Assembly: GCF_003259745.1 (NCBI RefSeq)
Contig: NZ_QLMC01000002.1
Span: 186,001-250,000 of the forward strand
From: Larkinella arboricola
Lineage (GTDB): Bacteria; Bacteroidota; Bacteroidia; Cytophagales; Spirosomataceae
DNA length: 64,000 bases
Direction: 5' to 3'
Part shown: positions 1 to 8,189 of the stretch, piece by piece
How positions within the stretch are numbered: position 1 is the first letter of the stretch
How the letters are laid out: each line of letters begins with the position of its first letter
Program-made: the position numbers and the translations under genes
Notes under the pieces: generated by a model
Database searches by the model: none
What the model saw: only the letters and a program-made list of their open reading frames with translations
Told to the model about the DNA's origin: nothing

Positions 1-2070
1 CACCTTCTGATGAACGCTAACGACCTGACGCGGATCGGAAACATACTGATTGGAAAGCTGGGAAATATGAACCAGCCCATCCTGCTTGACGCCAATATCG
101 ACAAACGCGCCGAAAGCCGTCACGTTGGTGACAATGCCGGGTAACTGCATACCTTCGCGCAGATCCTCCGGTTTTCGAACCCGCTCGTCGTATGCAAACA
201 CCGTCAGCAGTTCACGCGGATCGCGGCCCGGTTTCTCGAGTTCGGCCAGAATATCGCGCAAAGTGGGCAGACCCACTGTTTCGGTAACGTACCGTTCGGG
301 CTTAATCTGTTTTCGGAGGTCGGGTTTTTTTATCAAATCCGAAACGGTGCAGCTTAGATCGCGGGCCATCCGCTCCACCACAGGGTAACTTTCCGGGTGG
401 ACGGCGCTGTTGTCAAGCGGGTTTTTGCCCGCATCAATCCGGAGGAAACCGGCGCACTGCTCGTAGGCTTTATTGCCCAGCCGGGGCACCTTCTTCAACT
501 GGTCGCGCGACTGGAACGGCCCGTTCTGAGCCCGGAATTCCACAATATTATTCGCCAGTTGCGGCCCCAGGCCGGAGACGTAGCGCAGAAGGTGGCTGCT
601 GGCCGTATTAAGCGACACACCCACCTGGTTGACGCAGCTTTCGACCACCCGGTCCAGGCTGTTTTTTAATTCCGACTGATCAACATCGTGCTGGTACTGC
701 CCCACACCAATGGATTTCGGGTCAATTTTGACGAGTTCGGCCAATGGGTCCATCAGCCGCCGACCGATGGAGACAGCCCCCCGAACGGTAACGTCGTGAT
801 TGGGAAACTCCTGACGGGCCACTTCCGATGCCGAATAAATGGAAGCCCCCTGTTCACTGACCATAAAGACCGGAACGGTTTTGCCAAAGTCCAGTCCTCG
901 GACAAATTCTTCTGTTTCGCGTCCGGCCGTACCGTTGCCGATGGTAATGGCGTCGATTTGATACTGGGAAACCAGCTTTAATAAAGTTTGCTGCGCCTGG
1001 TCCCGGCGGCTGTCCGGGTAGATTACGTCGTTGGTCAGCAAATTGCCCTGCGCATCCAGACAAACCACTTTACAGCCGGTCCGGAAACCGGGGTCGATGG
1101 CCAGCACGCGTTTTTGACCCAGCGGGGGCGAAAGCAGCAACTGGCGTAAGTTATCGGCAAAAATCTTGATGGCTTCCTGGTCGGCCTTCTGCTTGGATGC
1201 GTTGTCAAACTCGGTTTCAATGGACGGTTTGATCAATCGTTTGTAACTATCCTTAACGGCAATGGCAACCTGATCGATGCTTTCTGAGGAGCCGGAGCGC
1301 AGGAATTGCCGGTCCAGCCTTTCCAGGGCGGCATCCTCATCGGGCGAGATACTGACCGACAAAATGCCCTCGGCTTCTCCGCGCCGGATGGCCAGCAGCC
1401 GGTGGGAGGGAACCCGGCGGAGCGGTTCGGCAAAATCGAAATAATCTTTGTATTTGATGCCGACCGTCGCTTTATCTTTCTTGACGACCGACCGGATGAT
1501 GGCTTCACGTTCAAACAGATTCCGGATGCGCTGGCGGGCGTCGGCGTTTTCGCTGATCCACTCGGCCATGATGTCGCGGGCACCCTGCAAGGCTTCTTCC
1601 ACGCTACCGACCTGATCGTTGAGGTACGTTGCGGCTTTTCGTTCGATGGTATTTTCACGCTGGCTGAAGATGAGTTTTGCCAACGGTTCCAGTCCTTTTT
1701 CAATGGCAATGCTGGCCCGGGTTTTCCGTTTGGGCTTGTAGGGTAAATACAAGTCTTCCAGTTCGGTCACCGAGTCGGCAGCTTCAATTTTCTGGCGAAG
1801 TTCGGCGGTGAGTTTGCCCTGATCTCCGATGGATTTCAGGATGGCTTCCCGGCGTTTGTCGAGTTCTACCAGCTTTTGGTAAGTATCTTTAATGGCTCCA
1901 ATCTGAACTTCGTCCAGTTGCGAGGTGGCTTCTTTGCGGTAGCGGGCAATGAAGGGAACGGTTGCGCCCTCATCGAGTAACTGAACGGTATTGGCAACCT
2001 GGCGGGTCGTCAGATTGAGCAATGCAGCAATGCGCGCGGGCACAGTGCCAGATTCATGGGTTAAGCTCAT
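1..2070 (-). CDS. tex: Tex family RNA-binding transcription accessory protein (3' end cut by window edge)
   Basis: The first 690 residues are visible; family members are usually about 750-800 aa, so only the C-terminal tail is missing. The ATG at 2070 opens MSLTHESGTVPARIAALLNL, followed by the Tex N-terminal helical region with the family phrase LLDEGATVPFIARYRKE. The last visible residues, around 650-690, are an S1 RNA-binding fold (TAFGAFVDIGVKQDGLVHIS). Tex proteins combine a helical N-terminus, a YqgF-like RNase H fold, helix-hairpin-helix motifs and an S1 domain, and act as cytoplasmic nucleic-acid-binding factors linked to transcription. The gene is transcribed leftward out of the window with no obvious operon partner. 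No frameshift was seen. Confidence 0.95.
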   Translation of the reverse strand, partial: MSLTHESGTVPARIAALLNLTTRQVANTVQLLDEGATVPFIARYRKEATSQLDEVQIGAIKDTYQKLVELDKRREAILKSIGDQGKLTAELRQKIEAADSVTELEDLYLPYKPKRKTRASIAIEKGLEPLAKLIFSQRENTIERKAATYLNDQVGSVEEALQGARDIMAEWISENADARQRIRNLFEREAIIRSVVKKDKATVGIKYKDYFDFAEPLRRVPSHRLLAIRRGEAEGILSVSISPDEDAALERLDRQFLRSGSSESIDQVAIAVKDSYKRLIKPSIETEFDNASKQKADQEAIKIFADNLRQLLLSPPLGQKRVLAIDPGFRTGCKVVCLDAQGNLLTNDVIYPDSRRDQAQQTLLKLVSQYQIDAITIGNGTAGRETEEFVRGLDFGKTVPVFMVSEQGASIYSASEVARQEFPNHDVTVRGAVSIGRRLMDPLAELVKIDPKSIGVGQYQHDVDQSELKNSLDRVVESCVNQVGVSLNTASSHLLRYVSGLGPQLANNIVEFRAQNGPFQSRDQLKKVPRLGNKAYEQCAGFLRIDAGKNPLDNSAVHPESYPVVERMARDLSCTVSDLIKKPDLRKQIKPERYVTETVGLPTLRDILAELEKPGRDPRELLTVFAYDERVRKPEDLREGMQLPGIVTNVTAFGAFVDIGVKQDGLVHISQLSNQYVSDPRQVVSVHQKV

Positions 2071-2182
2071 GTATTCGGTTTACTGAATTTCAGCCACAAA
2101 AAAAGCAGGAAAGGCCGGTTTGTCAATAAATAATTGGCAGAAATGTCAGTCTGCACCGGTATATGTTTCTGGGTCAGCCGCC

Positions 2183-2209
2183 AAAAAAAGCAAGCCGGAC
2201 GGCCTGCTT
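2183..2209 (-). terminator. Intrinsic terminator after the small leftward ORF
   Basis: On the minus strand a 9-bp stem (arms 2188-2196 and 2201-2209, one G-U pair, 4-nt loop) is followed by a run of seven T. It lies about 40 bp past the stop of the ORF ending at 2247. Confidence 0.7.
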
Positions 2210-2246
2210 TCTGAATAAAAAGGGACACTCTTTAGCTGAAATCGGA

Positions 2247-2510
2247 TCAGATCCGGCAATCCAGACAACTCTCATAGTCTTCGTGGCCCGGGGCATACAC
2301 ACCGTTGACATTTACCAAACGGTCGGTCCGGATCAATTCGCCCGACGCCAGCTGAACATAATCGCCATCAGGCCCGGGTTTGAAATCCGTCATAATAGCA
2401 GTGACCGAGAGCAGTTCATTCAGGTCGGTAGTATAAAAAATCTTGACATATTTCCGAAGGGCAATCAGCGACCGGAGCATGTCCGTGTAGGTTTCAGTCA
2501 GCGTTGTCAT
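2247..2510 (-). CDS. Conserved-looking small hypothetical protein
   Basis: 87 aa beginning MTTLTETYTDML. I prefer this ATG over one 38 codons upstream, because the extra N-terminal stretch (NRQEQAKGSGNWKNGF) is low-complexity and unlike a protein start. The product is acidic and predicted alpha/beta. A middle part reads YVKIFYTTDLNELLSVTAIM and a C-terminal part reads LIRTDRLVNVNGVYAPGHED, suggesting a small SH3-like or Sm-like barrel. A distant resemblance to Rof/YaeO-type Rho-binding proteins is possible but not demonstrated. It is followed by an intrinsic terminator. No function is assigned. Confidence 0.6.
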   Translation of the reverse strand: MTTLTETYTDMLRSLIALRKYVKIFYTTDLNELLSVTAIMTDFKPGPDGDYVQLASGELIRTDRLVNVNGVYAPGHEDYESCLDCRI

Positions 2511-2761
2511 GGTACAACTGTTGGTTTCTACACGTATAACAAATTTTTCCGCAAAACCATTTTTCCAATTACCACTCCCTTTTGCCTGTTCCTGACGATT
2601 TAATATTTTTGCTGGATATGTCAACAGAGATTTTGTCAGGTTTTAATCTCAATTTAACCCCTTACAACGTTATAGCGGCCCTTTTAAGTGGGGTTTAATT
2701 TGAATTACATACGGTTTTAATGAGGGCGGGGGTACTTTGTGGTACAAATTATCCTATCGAC

Positions 2762-2962
2762 ATGCACTACGATCCGTTCTTTTTGCTCTCTTGTTTAATG
2801 GGCGATGAATTATACAAATTAAAAGATACCAATACAACGCATCCTGATGTCAGGGTGCTGGAAGAGCGTTTCAAGCAGGTCTGGAATCAACCGATTGATG
2901 ATTTCTACTTAAGCGGTTTGCCGCCGGTGATTCGCCGAAATGCGAGACGTAGTTTTATTTAG
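2762..2962 (+). CDS. Small hypothetical protein
   Basis: 66 aa from ATG at 2762 (MHYDPFFLLSCLMGDELYKL). An upstream in-frame ATG at 2720 would add 14 residues. Amino-acid and codon composition look coding: it is acidic then basic, rich in D/E/K/R, with balanced use of neighbouring-type codons, and no better ORF occupies this interval. It is followed by a strong hairpin at 3002-3050. I recognise no domain. Confidence 0.45.
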   Translation: MHYDPFFLLSCLMGDELYKLKDTNTTHPDVRVLEERFKQVWNQPIDDFYLSGLPPVIRRNARRSFI

Positions 2963-3001
2963 TTGCTGTCCGATTCCGTTTTTCACCGTACACTTGAACG
3001 T

Positions 3002-3050
3002 CGGCCCCAACCCTCCAGTGAGAAGACTGCGAAGAGGGAGGTTGGGGCCG
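3002..3050. terminator. Bidirectional hairpin terminator
   Basis: Perfect 11-bp stem CGGCCCCAACC (3002-3012) with GGTTGGGGCCG (3040-3050), extendable inward by about 4 bp with a bulge. It lies between convergent genes ending at 2962 (+) and 3060 (-). The sequence after it on the plus strand is A/T rich (AAATTTATTT). Confidence 0.7.
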
Positions 3051-3059
3051 AAATTTATT

Positions 3060-3641
3060 TCAGGCCGCCTGGTGCTGTTGCAGACACAGGTGCTGAAGGA
3101 GCATGATGGTTTTTCCGTCCACGATTTCGCCCCGGACAATCATCTGCATGGCCTGCGGTAAGGGAAGTTCGAGTACATCAATTTCTTCTTCTTCAATACC
3201 GCCCCCGGCCCGCTTTTCGGTGGTATCCGTATAGTCGGCCGTAAAAAAATAGAGCTTCTCCGTAACCGATCCCGGGCTCATGTAGGCTTCAAACACTTTC
3301 CGGATGTTGGTCACCACAAAGCCGGTTTCTTCTTCAGTTTCCCGCCGGATGGCATCTTCTGGATTGTCATTATCCAGCAAACCGGCACAGGCTTCAATCA
3401 GCAAACCGCTGCTGTTTCCGTTCACGTAGGTGGGCATCCGAAACTGTCGGGTGAGAATAACGGTATTCTTTTCCGGGTTGTGGAGCAGAATCGTAGCGCC
3501 ATTTCCGCGGTCGTAGGCTTCCCGCGACTGCGTTTCCCAAACGCCGTTTTTTCGCTGGTAATTAAAGGTAACTTTCCGTAATGTATACCAATTGTCAGAC
3601 AAGACTTCGTCTTTCAGTAGGTGAACCCGGGCATTATTCAT
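3060..3641 (-). CDS. Nudix hydrolase, NudK / GDP-mannose pyrophosphatase-like
   Basis: 193 aa, the usual size for the NudK/AdpP group, which hydrolyses nucleoside diphosphate sugars such as GDP-mannose or ADP-ribose. The Nudix box spans residues 87-108, with R100-E101, E104, E105 and G107 in the canonical REXXEEXG arrangement that binds the metal. The preceding stretch [14 protein letters not shown], with a downstream [10 protein letters not shown], is typical of this subgroup. It is divergent from a DeoR regulator across a 65-bp gap, so the two may be co-regulated. Exact substrate is not readable from sequence. Confidence 0.88.
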   Translation of the reverse strand: MNNARVHLLKDEVLSDNWYTLRKVTFNYQRKNGVWETQSREAYDRGNGATILLHNPEKNTVILTRQFRMPTYVNGNSSGLLIEACAGLLDNDNPEDAIRRETEEETGFVVTNIRKVFEAYMSPGSVTEKLYFFTADYTDTTEKRAGGGIEEEEIDVLELPLPQAMQMIVRGEIVDGKTIMLLQHLCLQQHQAA

Positions 3642-3654
3642 GGTAGTATTTGTT

Positions 3655-3686
3655 TGATTTTGATTGTAATTGATTAATTTTGATCG
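3655..3686. promoter_or_regulatory. Phased TGAT repeats, candidate DeoR operator
   Basis: TGAT occurs at 3655, 3661, 3671 and 3681. The last three are exactly 10 bp apart, so they face the same side of the helix. They fill the short gap between divergent nudK-like and deoR-type genes. DeoR-family proteins commonly bind direct repeats and autoregulate. Assignment is inference. Confidence 0.35.
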
Positions 3687-3706
3687 AACAAAAGAATTTT
3701 AAAGTG

Positions 3707-4459
3707 ATGAGCTTTCCAAATCGCAAGCGGATTATTTTACAAACGGTAGAAGAGAAGGGCTCAGTAGAAGTGAAAGAACTGGCCGACCTTCTGCAAACGT
3801 CGGAAATTACCGTTCGTCGGGATTTGACCCAGATGGCGACCGACGGCCTGATCTACCGTACGCACGGGGGCGCCATGAAGGTCAGTCTGGCGAAAAATCC
3901 GGTGCAGTTTGTGAACAAAACCGCCGTTAATTCCGAAAACAAAGATTACATCTGCCGGCTGGCTGCTCAGCAGATTCAGGAAGGAGATGTTATTTTTATG
4001 GATTGCGGCAGTACGGTTTTTCGGTTGTGCCAGTTTATCCGGAATAAACGCATTCAGGTGATTACCAATTCGCTGCCGGTGGTCAATGAGTTGTTGCAGT
4101 CGGAGGTGACGGTTAATCTGGTGGGTGGGGAGGTTGATGCGAAGCGGCAGGCCGTTCACGGATTGATTGCCCATGAACACATTGCCCGCTACCGGGCTCA
4201 TAAAGCTTTTCTGGGGGTAGACGGTATTTCAGCGGCCAACGGTTTATCGGCGCACAGTGAAACCGAAGCCGGGATGACGCTGGCAATGGCGGGTCAGGCA
4301 GAGGAAACCTACCTGCTTTGCGACTCGACGAAGCTCGAAAAAGATAAGTATATGCAGTTTGCGCCGTTAAGTTTGGTCCAGACCCTGGTGACTGACCCGG
4401 ATGCCCGACCGGAGATTCTGGCATTATACCGCGAACAGGGCGTTCGGGTGATGAATTAA
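3707..4459 (+). CDS. DeoR/GlpR family transcriptional regulator
   Basis: 250 aa from the ATG at 3707; the longer frame opens with TTG at 3680, which would put the start inside the operator-like repeats. The N-terminal winged helix covers residues 10-55, with the family signature ELADLLQTSEITVRRDLTQM and the wing RTHGGA. The C-terminal DeoRC sugar-phosphate sensor domain includes FMDCGSTVFRLCQFI, VNLVGGEVD and KAFLGVDGIS, typical of effector-binding isomerase-like folds. The effector is probably a phosphorylated sugar. Its stop shares a palindromic TTAA with the stop of the convergent downstream gene. Confidence 0.92.
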   Translation: MSFPNRKRIILQTVEEKGSVEVKELADLLQTSEITVRRDLTQMATDGLIYRTHGGAMKVSLAKNPVQFVNKTAVNSENKDYICRLAAQQIQEGDVIFMDCGSTVFRLCQFIRNKRIQVITNSLPVVNELLQSEVTVNLVGGEVDAKRQAVHGLIAHEHIARYRAHKAFLGVDGISAANGLSAHSETEAGMTLAMAGQAEETYLLCDSTKLEKDKYMQFAPLSLVQTLVTDPDARPEILALYREQGVRVMN

Positions 4460-4755
4460 TTCAGAGGGGAGTTGTCGCCGGAACGTTTGCGGTTCGACAT
4501 ATCTTCGTAGTTCCCAATCAGGATGGCGGCCTGGTGCAGCAATTCAACGGCCTGAATCTCATCGTATAAGATGTCCAGCTTCCGTTCAATCCGCCCGATT
4601 TCAGCAATAGCATTTTGGTAGGCGAAAAAATCTTCGTGCGGGGGCTGGTTTTGCATGGACTCAGTCAGGAGGTATTTTCCGGCCTGAAGCACACCCCACG
4701 AAGCCCGCAGTTCATGCAGAATCGGGCTGTATTTAGTCACTTTCAGAACTCGCAT
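4456..4755 (-). CDS. Hypothetical protein, helical
   Basis: 99 aa from ATG at 4755 (MRVLKVTKYSPILHELRASW). A GTG 33 bp upstream would add eleven residues, but a promoter-like TATCTTTA lies there, so I chose the ATG. The product is predicted mostly alpha-helical (AIAEIGRIERKLDILYDEIQ), with no signal peptide and a charged tail. The last four bases overlap the stop of the convergent deoR-type gene. No family recognised. Confidence 0.6.
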   Translation of the reverse strand: MRVLKVTKYSPILHELRASWGVLQAGKYLLTESMQNQPPHEDFFAYQNAIAEIGRIERKLDILYDEIQAVELLHQAAILIGNYEDMSNRKRSGDNSPLN

Positions 4756-4990
4756 TCTTAACGGCGGTTTTCGACCGTAAAGATACACAAATTTGTAACC
4801 AGGAACTAATATTGACTTTTTCTTTAACGCTGTATACGATTCCGTTTCGGTTACTAAATGCCGTATAAAGTAACAAAGGCTATTACCCGAAAAGGAAACC
4901 GAAAACCGTAGGCCATTGGCTTTAAACTCGTAACGAAAACCAACAATCCGGAAACATTGCGGTTAAACAGGAAACAAACCAAAACAGGGT

Positions 4991-5953
4991 ATGGAAAGCC
5001 AAATGACTGCAAACCTGGGAACCAGCGTTGAATTGGGACCGTACGATATTGCTGAAGACGTGCGGGGAATCAAGAACATTTTTGTGAATATCTTCTTCAT
5101 TGGAGAGGCCCAACCCGGGGGCAAGTGGGTACTGGTGGATGCCGGAACACCGAGCGGAGCCGATCCGATTCGTCAGAAAGCCCGCGAACTGTTCGGTGAA
5201 AACAACCCGCCCCAGGCTATTGTGCTGACTCACGGGCACTTCGACCACGCCGGATCACTGGAAAGCCTGCTGAAAGAGTGGGGCGATGTTCCGATATATG
5301 CGCACCCGTTAGAGTTGCCGTATTTGCAGGGTAAGTCACACTATCCGCCACCAGACCCGGCCGTTGGCGGGGGGGCGATGGCGTATATGTCGTGGATGTT
5401 TCCAACCAGTCCCTACAATTTTGGTGATCGGGTTCGCGCTATTTCCGAGAACGATACGATACCGGAACTGCCCGACTGGCGGGTGATCCACACGCCGGGC
5501 CACGCGCCGGGGCACATTTCGCTGTTCCGCGAAAGTGATCGGGCGCTGATTGCGGGTGATGCGTTTACGAACACTAACCAGAATTCGGCTGTGGCCGTCA
5601 TGACCCAGAAGGAAGAATTGCACGGCCCTCCGGCTTATTTTACCTTCGACTGGGAAGCTTCCAAACGCTCGATTCAGAAGCTGGCGGCTCTCAATCCAAC
5701 AGCCGCCGGAACCGGTCATGGGAAAGCCATCCATGGGATTCAGTTGCCGCAATTACTGGAAGATCTGATCCATAATTTTGAAAAACGGGAGGTTCCCAAA
5801 GGGGGTCGATATGTCAAACAACCGGCGCATACGGACGAGCAGGGCATTGTCGATATGCCACCCCCGGTTTCATTCCACGTAGCCCGGGCCCTCGGCATTG
5901 GTCTGATCGTTGGAACGGTTTTATTCCTGTTTGGAAGCGGCCGCAAAAGATAA
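4991..5953 (+). CDS. MBL-fold metallo-hydrolase with C-terminal membrane anchor
   Basis: 320 aa. The metallo-beta-lactamase core shows the metal motif T80-H81-G-H83-F-D85-H86, a second zinc-ligand region HTPGHAPGH (167-175) and the aspartate in AGDAF (D190). Such folds hydrolyse thioesters, lactones or phosphoesters; the substrate cannot be told here. After the core comes a proline-rich linker and a single hydrophobic segment (about residues 299-317, GIGLIVGTVLFLFG) followed by GRKR. This suggests tail anchoring with the catalytic domain probably cytoplasmic, which is less usual for the family. An intrinsic terminator follows at 5973. Confidence 0.88.
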   Translation: MESQMTANLGTSVELGPYDIAEDVRGIKNIFVNIFFIGEAQPGGKWVLVDAGTPSGADPIRQKARELFGENNPPQAIVLTHGHFDHAGSLESLLKEWGDVPIYAHPLELPYLQGKSHYPPPDPAVGGGAMAYMSWMFPTSPYNFGDRVRAISENDTIPELPDWRVIHTPGHAPGHISLFRESDRALIAGDAFTNTNQNSAVAVMTQKEELHGPPAYFTFDWEASKRSIQKLAALNPTAAGTGHGKAIHGIQLPQLLEDLIHNFEKREVPKGGRYVKQPAHTDEQGIVDMPPPVSFHVARALGIGLIVGTVLFLFGSGRKR

Positions 5954-5972
5954 GAACCGGATTAATCCTATG

Positions 5973-6014
5973 GCCCCAAAGAGGTTGATTGCATCAGCGT
6001 CTTTGGGGCTTTTT
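5973..6014 (+). terminator. Intrinsic terminator
   Basis: Perfect 10-bp stem GCCCCAAAGA (5973-5982) with TCTTTGGGGC (6000-6009), then TTTTT. It lies 20 bp after the MBL hydrolase stop. Confidence 0.9.
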
Positions 6015-6202
6015 GCATTGTATGAGTCGTATAAAAAGGTCCGGTTTGCAACTTGCCCGGTTGAGCAAAGATGATCCCAACCAGAGTTCATCGGTTACAA
6101 CTAGTGAACGCTTAAATCGTCAAAAAACGCGTTTTTTCAAACAGCAACGGGTTACGGCTTGTTTTATAAGAAAGAGAGTTAAACCTATGTGAGTTTTGAA
6201 TC

Positions 6203-7411
6203 ATGGAACGCCGTACGATCATTATATTAATTGCCAGCGCTGTTGTTGTTTTATTTGTGGGATGGTTTGCGCTGAAACATTTTGGATTGTTGAATAAGAA
6301 CGATGTGCCGGCGGAGGGCTGGAACCGGGAGCAGGCAGAGGTGGTGATGCGGCAATTATGCCGGGCTGCTGATTCGGTCGGGATTGATACCAACCGGTAT
6401 TCGTTTCAGGCAACCGATACGAAAAAAGAGTTTGGCGAGAAGTTTACCGGCTTACTGCTCGAACTCCGGTATGGGCTGAAACCGTCGCGAATTACCTACA
6501 ACAAACTTCCCGAAAAAATCGATACGGTCTGGGCTATTTCGATGCTGAAAAAAGATGAAGGTCGGTCAGCACTCGATTCGCTGAAGAAAACGCCGATTTT
6601 TGGGCATTATACCACACTGGTTAATCATTACACCCGTTTGCGGAAAGCCGGTGTCTACGATACGGCCAAGTACGTCCGGCAAACGCTGAACTTTTACCGG
6701 TATCTGAACCGCTTCGAATTTGACCGGTTTCTGGTGGTCAATATTCCGGCGGCTCAGTTGAACATCTACGACCGGAGCGGCAAATGCCTGCTGCCGATGG
6801 ACGTGATTGCCGGTAAAAAAGATACCAAAACGCCGTTTTTTACCACCTACCTGACCGACATTATTACGTATCCGTACTGGAACGTGCCGCGCGGCATTGG
6901 CATCAAGGAAATTCTGCCAAAAGTGCAGGCCAACATTCAGTATCTGGACAATCAAAACATGGAAGTGCTGGATGAAAAAGAGCAGGTAGTGGACCCCTAC
7001 CTGATTGACTGGGCCTCCCTGTCCGCCGAAAACTTTCCGTACCGGTTTCGTCAGGCATCCGGGTGCAGCAACTCGCTGGGACTGATCAAGTTCAATCTGA
7101 CGGGACCGGGAGCGATTTACCTGCACGATACCAACGCCCGTGACCTGTTTGACCAGACATCCGACCGCTGGCGGAGCCACGGCTGTATGAGGGTTCAGAA
7201 ACCCGTCGAACTGGCCAACTACCTGATGGAAAAGCCGGTATTGGACGAAGGCTTCATGAACCGTTGCATGGTTGATCAGAAACCGCAGACGCTGAAATTG
7301 CCCAAACCGTTCCCGGTTTTTGTGGTCTACAACCGAGTCGATGTGGATGAAAAAGGCAATTTACGGGGTTATAACGATGTCTACGGACTGGACGGTGGCC
7401 GACCGATTTAA
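6203..7411 (+). CDS. L,D-transpeptidase family protein (YcbB/LdtD-like)
   Basis: 402 aa. An N-terminal membrane anchor (residues 5-25, IIILIASAVVVLFVGWFALK) places the enzyme in the periplasm. A helical scaffold precedes the YkuD catalytic domain. The active site is S325-H326-G327-C328-M-R, with C328 the nucleophile, and a further histidine in YLHDT (H308). The arrangement ...NVPRGIGIKEILPK...LHDTNARDLF...SHGCMRV is that of YcbB-type enzymes that make 3-3 peptidoglycan cross-links or attach proteins. No peptidoglycan-binding repeat is evident. It ends 4 bp before the stop of a convergent YkuD_2 protein. An upstream 188-bp gap holds no clear promoter. Confidence 0.9.
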   Translation: MERRTIIILIASAVVVLFVGWFALKHFGLLNKNDVPAEGWNREQAEVVMRQLCRAADSVGIDTNRYSFQATDTKKEFGEKFTGLLLELRYGLKPSRITYNKLPEKIDTVWAISMLKKDEGRSALDSLKKTPIFGHYTTLVNHYTRLRKAGVYDTAKYVRQTLNFYRYLNRFEFDRFLVVNIPAAQLNIYDRSGKCLLPMDVIAGKKDTKTPFFTTYLTDIITYPYWNVPRGIGIKEILPKVQANIQYLDNQNMEVLDEKEQVVDPYLIDWASLSAENFPYRFRQASGCSNSLGLIKFNLTGPGAIYLHDTNARDLFDQTSDRWRSHGCMRVQKPVELANYLMEKPVLDEGFMNRCMVDQKPQTLKLPKPFPVFVVYNRVDVDEKGNLRGYNDVYGLDGGRPI

Positions 7412-7415
7412 GCGA

Positions 7416-8096
7416 TCAGAGCAGAAAGGTTGATTTTTGCAGATAATCCTTGTTGGGCGAATACACAAACAGGCAGGAACCGCCTTTGATGGCCTGAATA
7501 ATGTCTTTGCTGATGGCGTTTTCAATGGCCGGGCAGCCCTGACTGCGACCCAGTCGGCCGGTCCGCCGGATAAAATCTTCGCAGACATAATCGGCCCCGT
7601 GTATCACAATGGCGCGGCTGAAGGCGTTATCATTAAAACCCCGTTCGAGGCCCTTCAGCTGGAGCGACAAACCGTGTTTACCCTGGTAGGTGCCGAGTGT
7701 CTGGTAAAAGCCCAGACTGGACTGGTACGACGAATGCGTGTTGGAAAATGAAGCCGCCATTAACTCGCCCGAATTACGACCGTGGGCCACGTAAGTTTGA
7801 AACAGCAGCTTGCGCGAATTAAGATCAATTACGTACAGCCGTTTTTTGCTTGATGGCTGGCTGAGATCGACAATACTGAGAACAGATTTAGGAAAATTGG
7901 TTTTCTGCAAGCCGCGGAGTGCATACTCGAACACTTCCCGCCGAAGTCCATTGCTGTCAAGCTTCAGGTCATCGTACACCCCCGACCAGAGGCTGGTTCG
8001 GTTGAGCGTCGAGTGAGGAGTGTGTTTCACGGTGGTGCCGATGCTGGCAAGGCTAAGGGGCAAAATGGCAAAAAGGAATAGCAGCGCTTTTTTCAT
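7416..8096 (-). CDS. Murein L,D-transpeptidase catalytic domain family protein (YkuD_2)
   Basis: 226 aa with a Sec signal peptide (MKKALLFLFAILPLSLASI). The C-terminal half matches the YkuD_2 family: IVIHGADY (H166) and GRSQGCPAI (C188), the His/Cys pair of L,D-transpeptidase folds. Family members are secreted and their peptidoglycan activity is predicted rather than well proved. The gene is tail to tail with an unrelated-class L,D-transpeptidase only 4 bp away, so their 3' ends may interfere transcriptionally. Confidence 0.85.
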   Translation of the reverse strand: MKKALLFLFAILPLSLASIGTTVKHTPHSTLNRTSLWSGVYDDLKLDSNGLRREVFEYALRGLQKTNFPKSVLSIVDLSQPSSKKRLYVIDLNSRKLLFQTYVAHGRNSGELMAASFSNTHSSYQSSLGFYQTLGTYQGKHGLSLQLKGLERGFNDNAFSRAIVIHGADYVCEDFIRRTGRLGRSQGCPAIENAISKDIIQAIKGGSCLFVYSPNKDYLQKSTFLL

Positions 8097-8189
8097 AAAA
8101 CGTTGAAAGTGTGTCTAGTATGTAAAAAGGGATGTAAATAATTAACGCTGAAAGGCCGGTAATAATTCGTTAACCAAACTAATTTCTGC

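Noticed and set aside
5989-6192. 67-codon plus-strand frame before the L,D-transpeptidase
   Set aside because: Starts inside the terminator hairpin and has no protein-like features.
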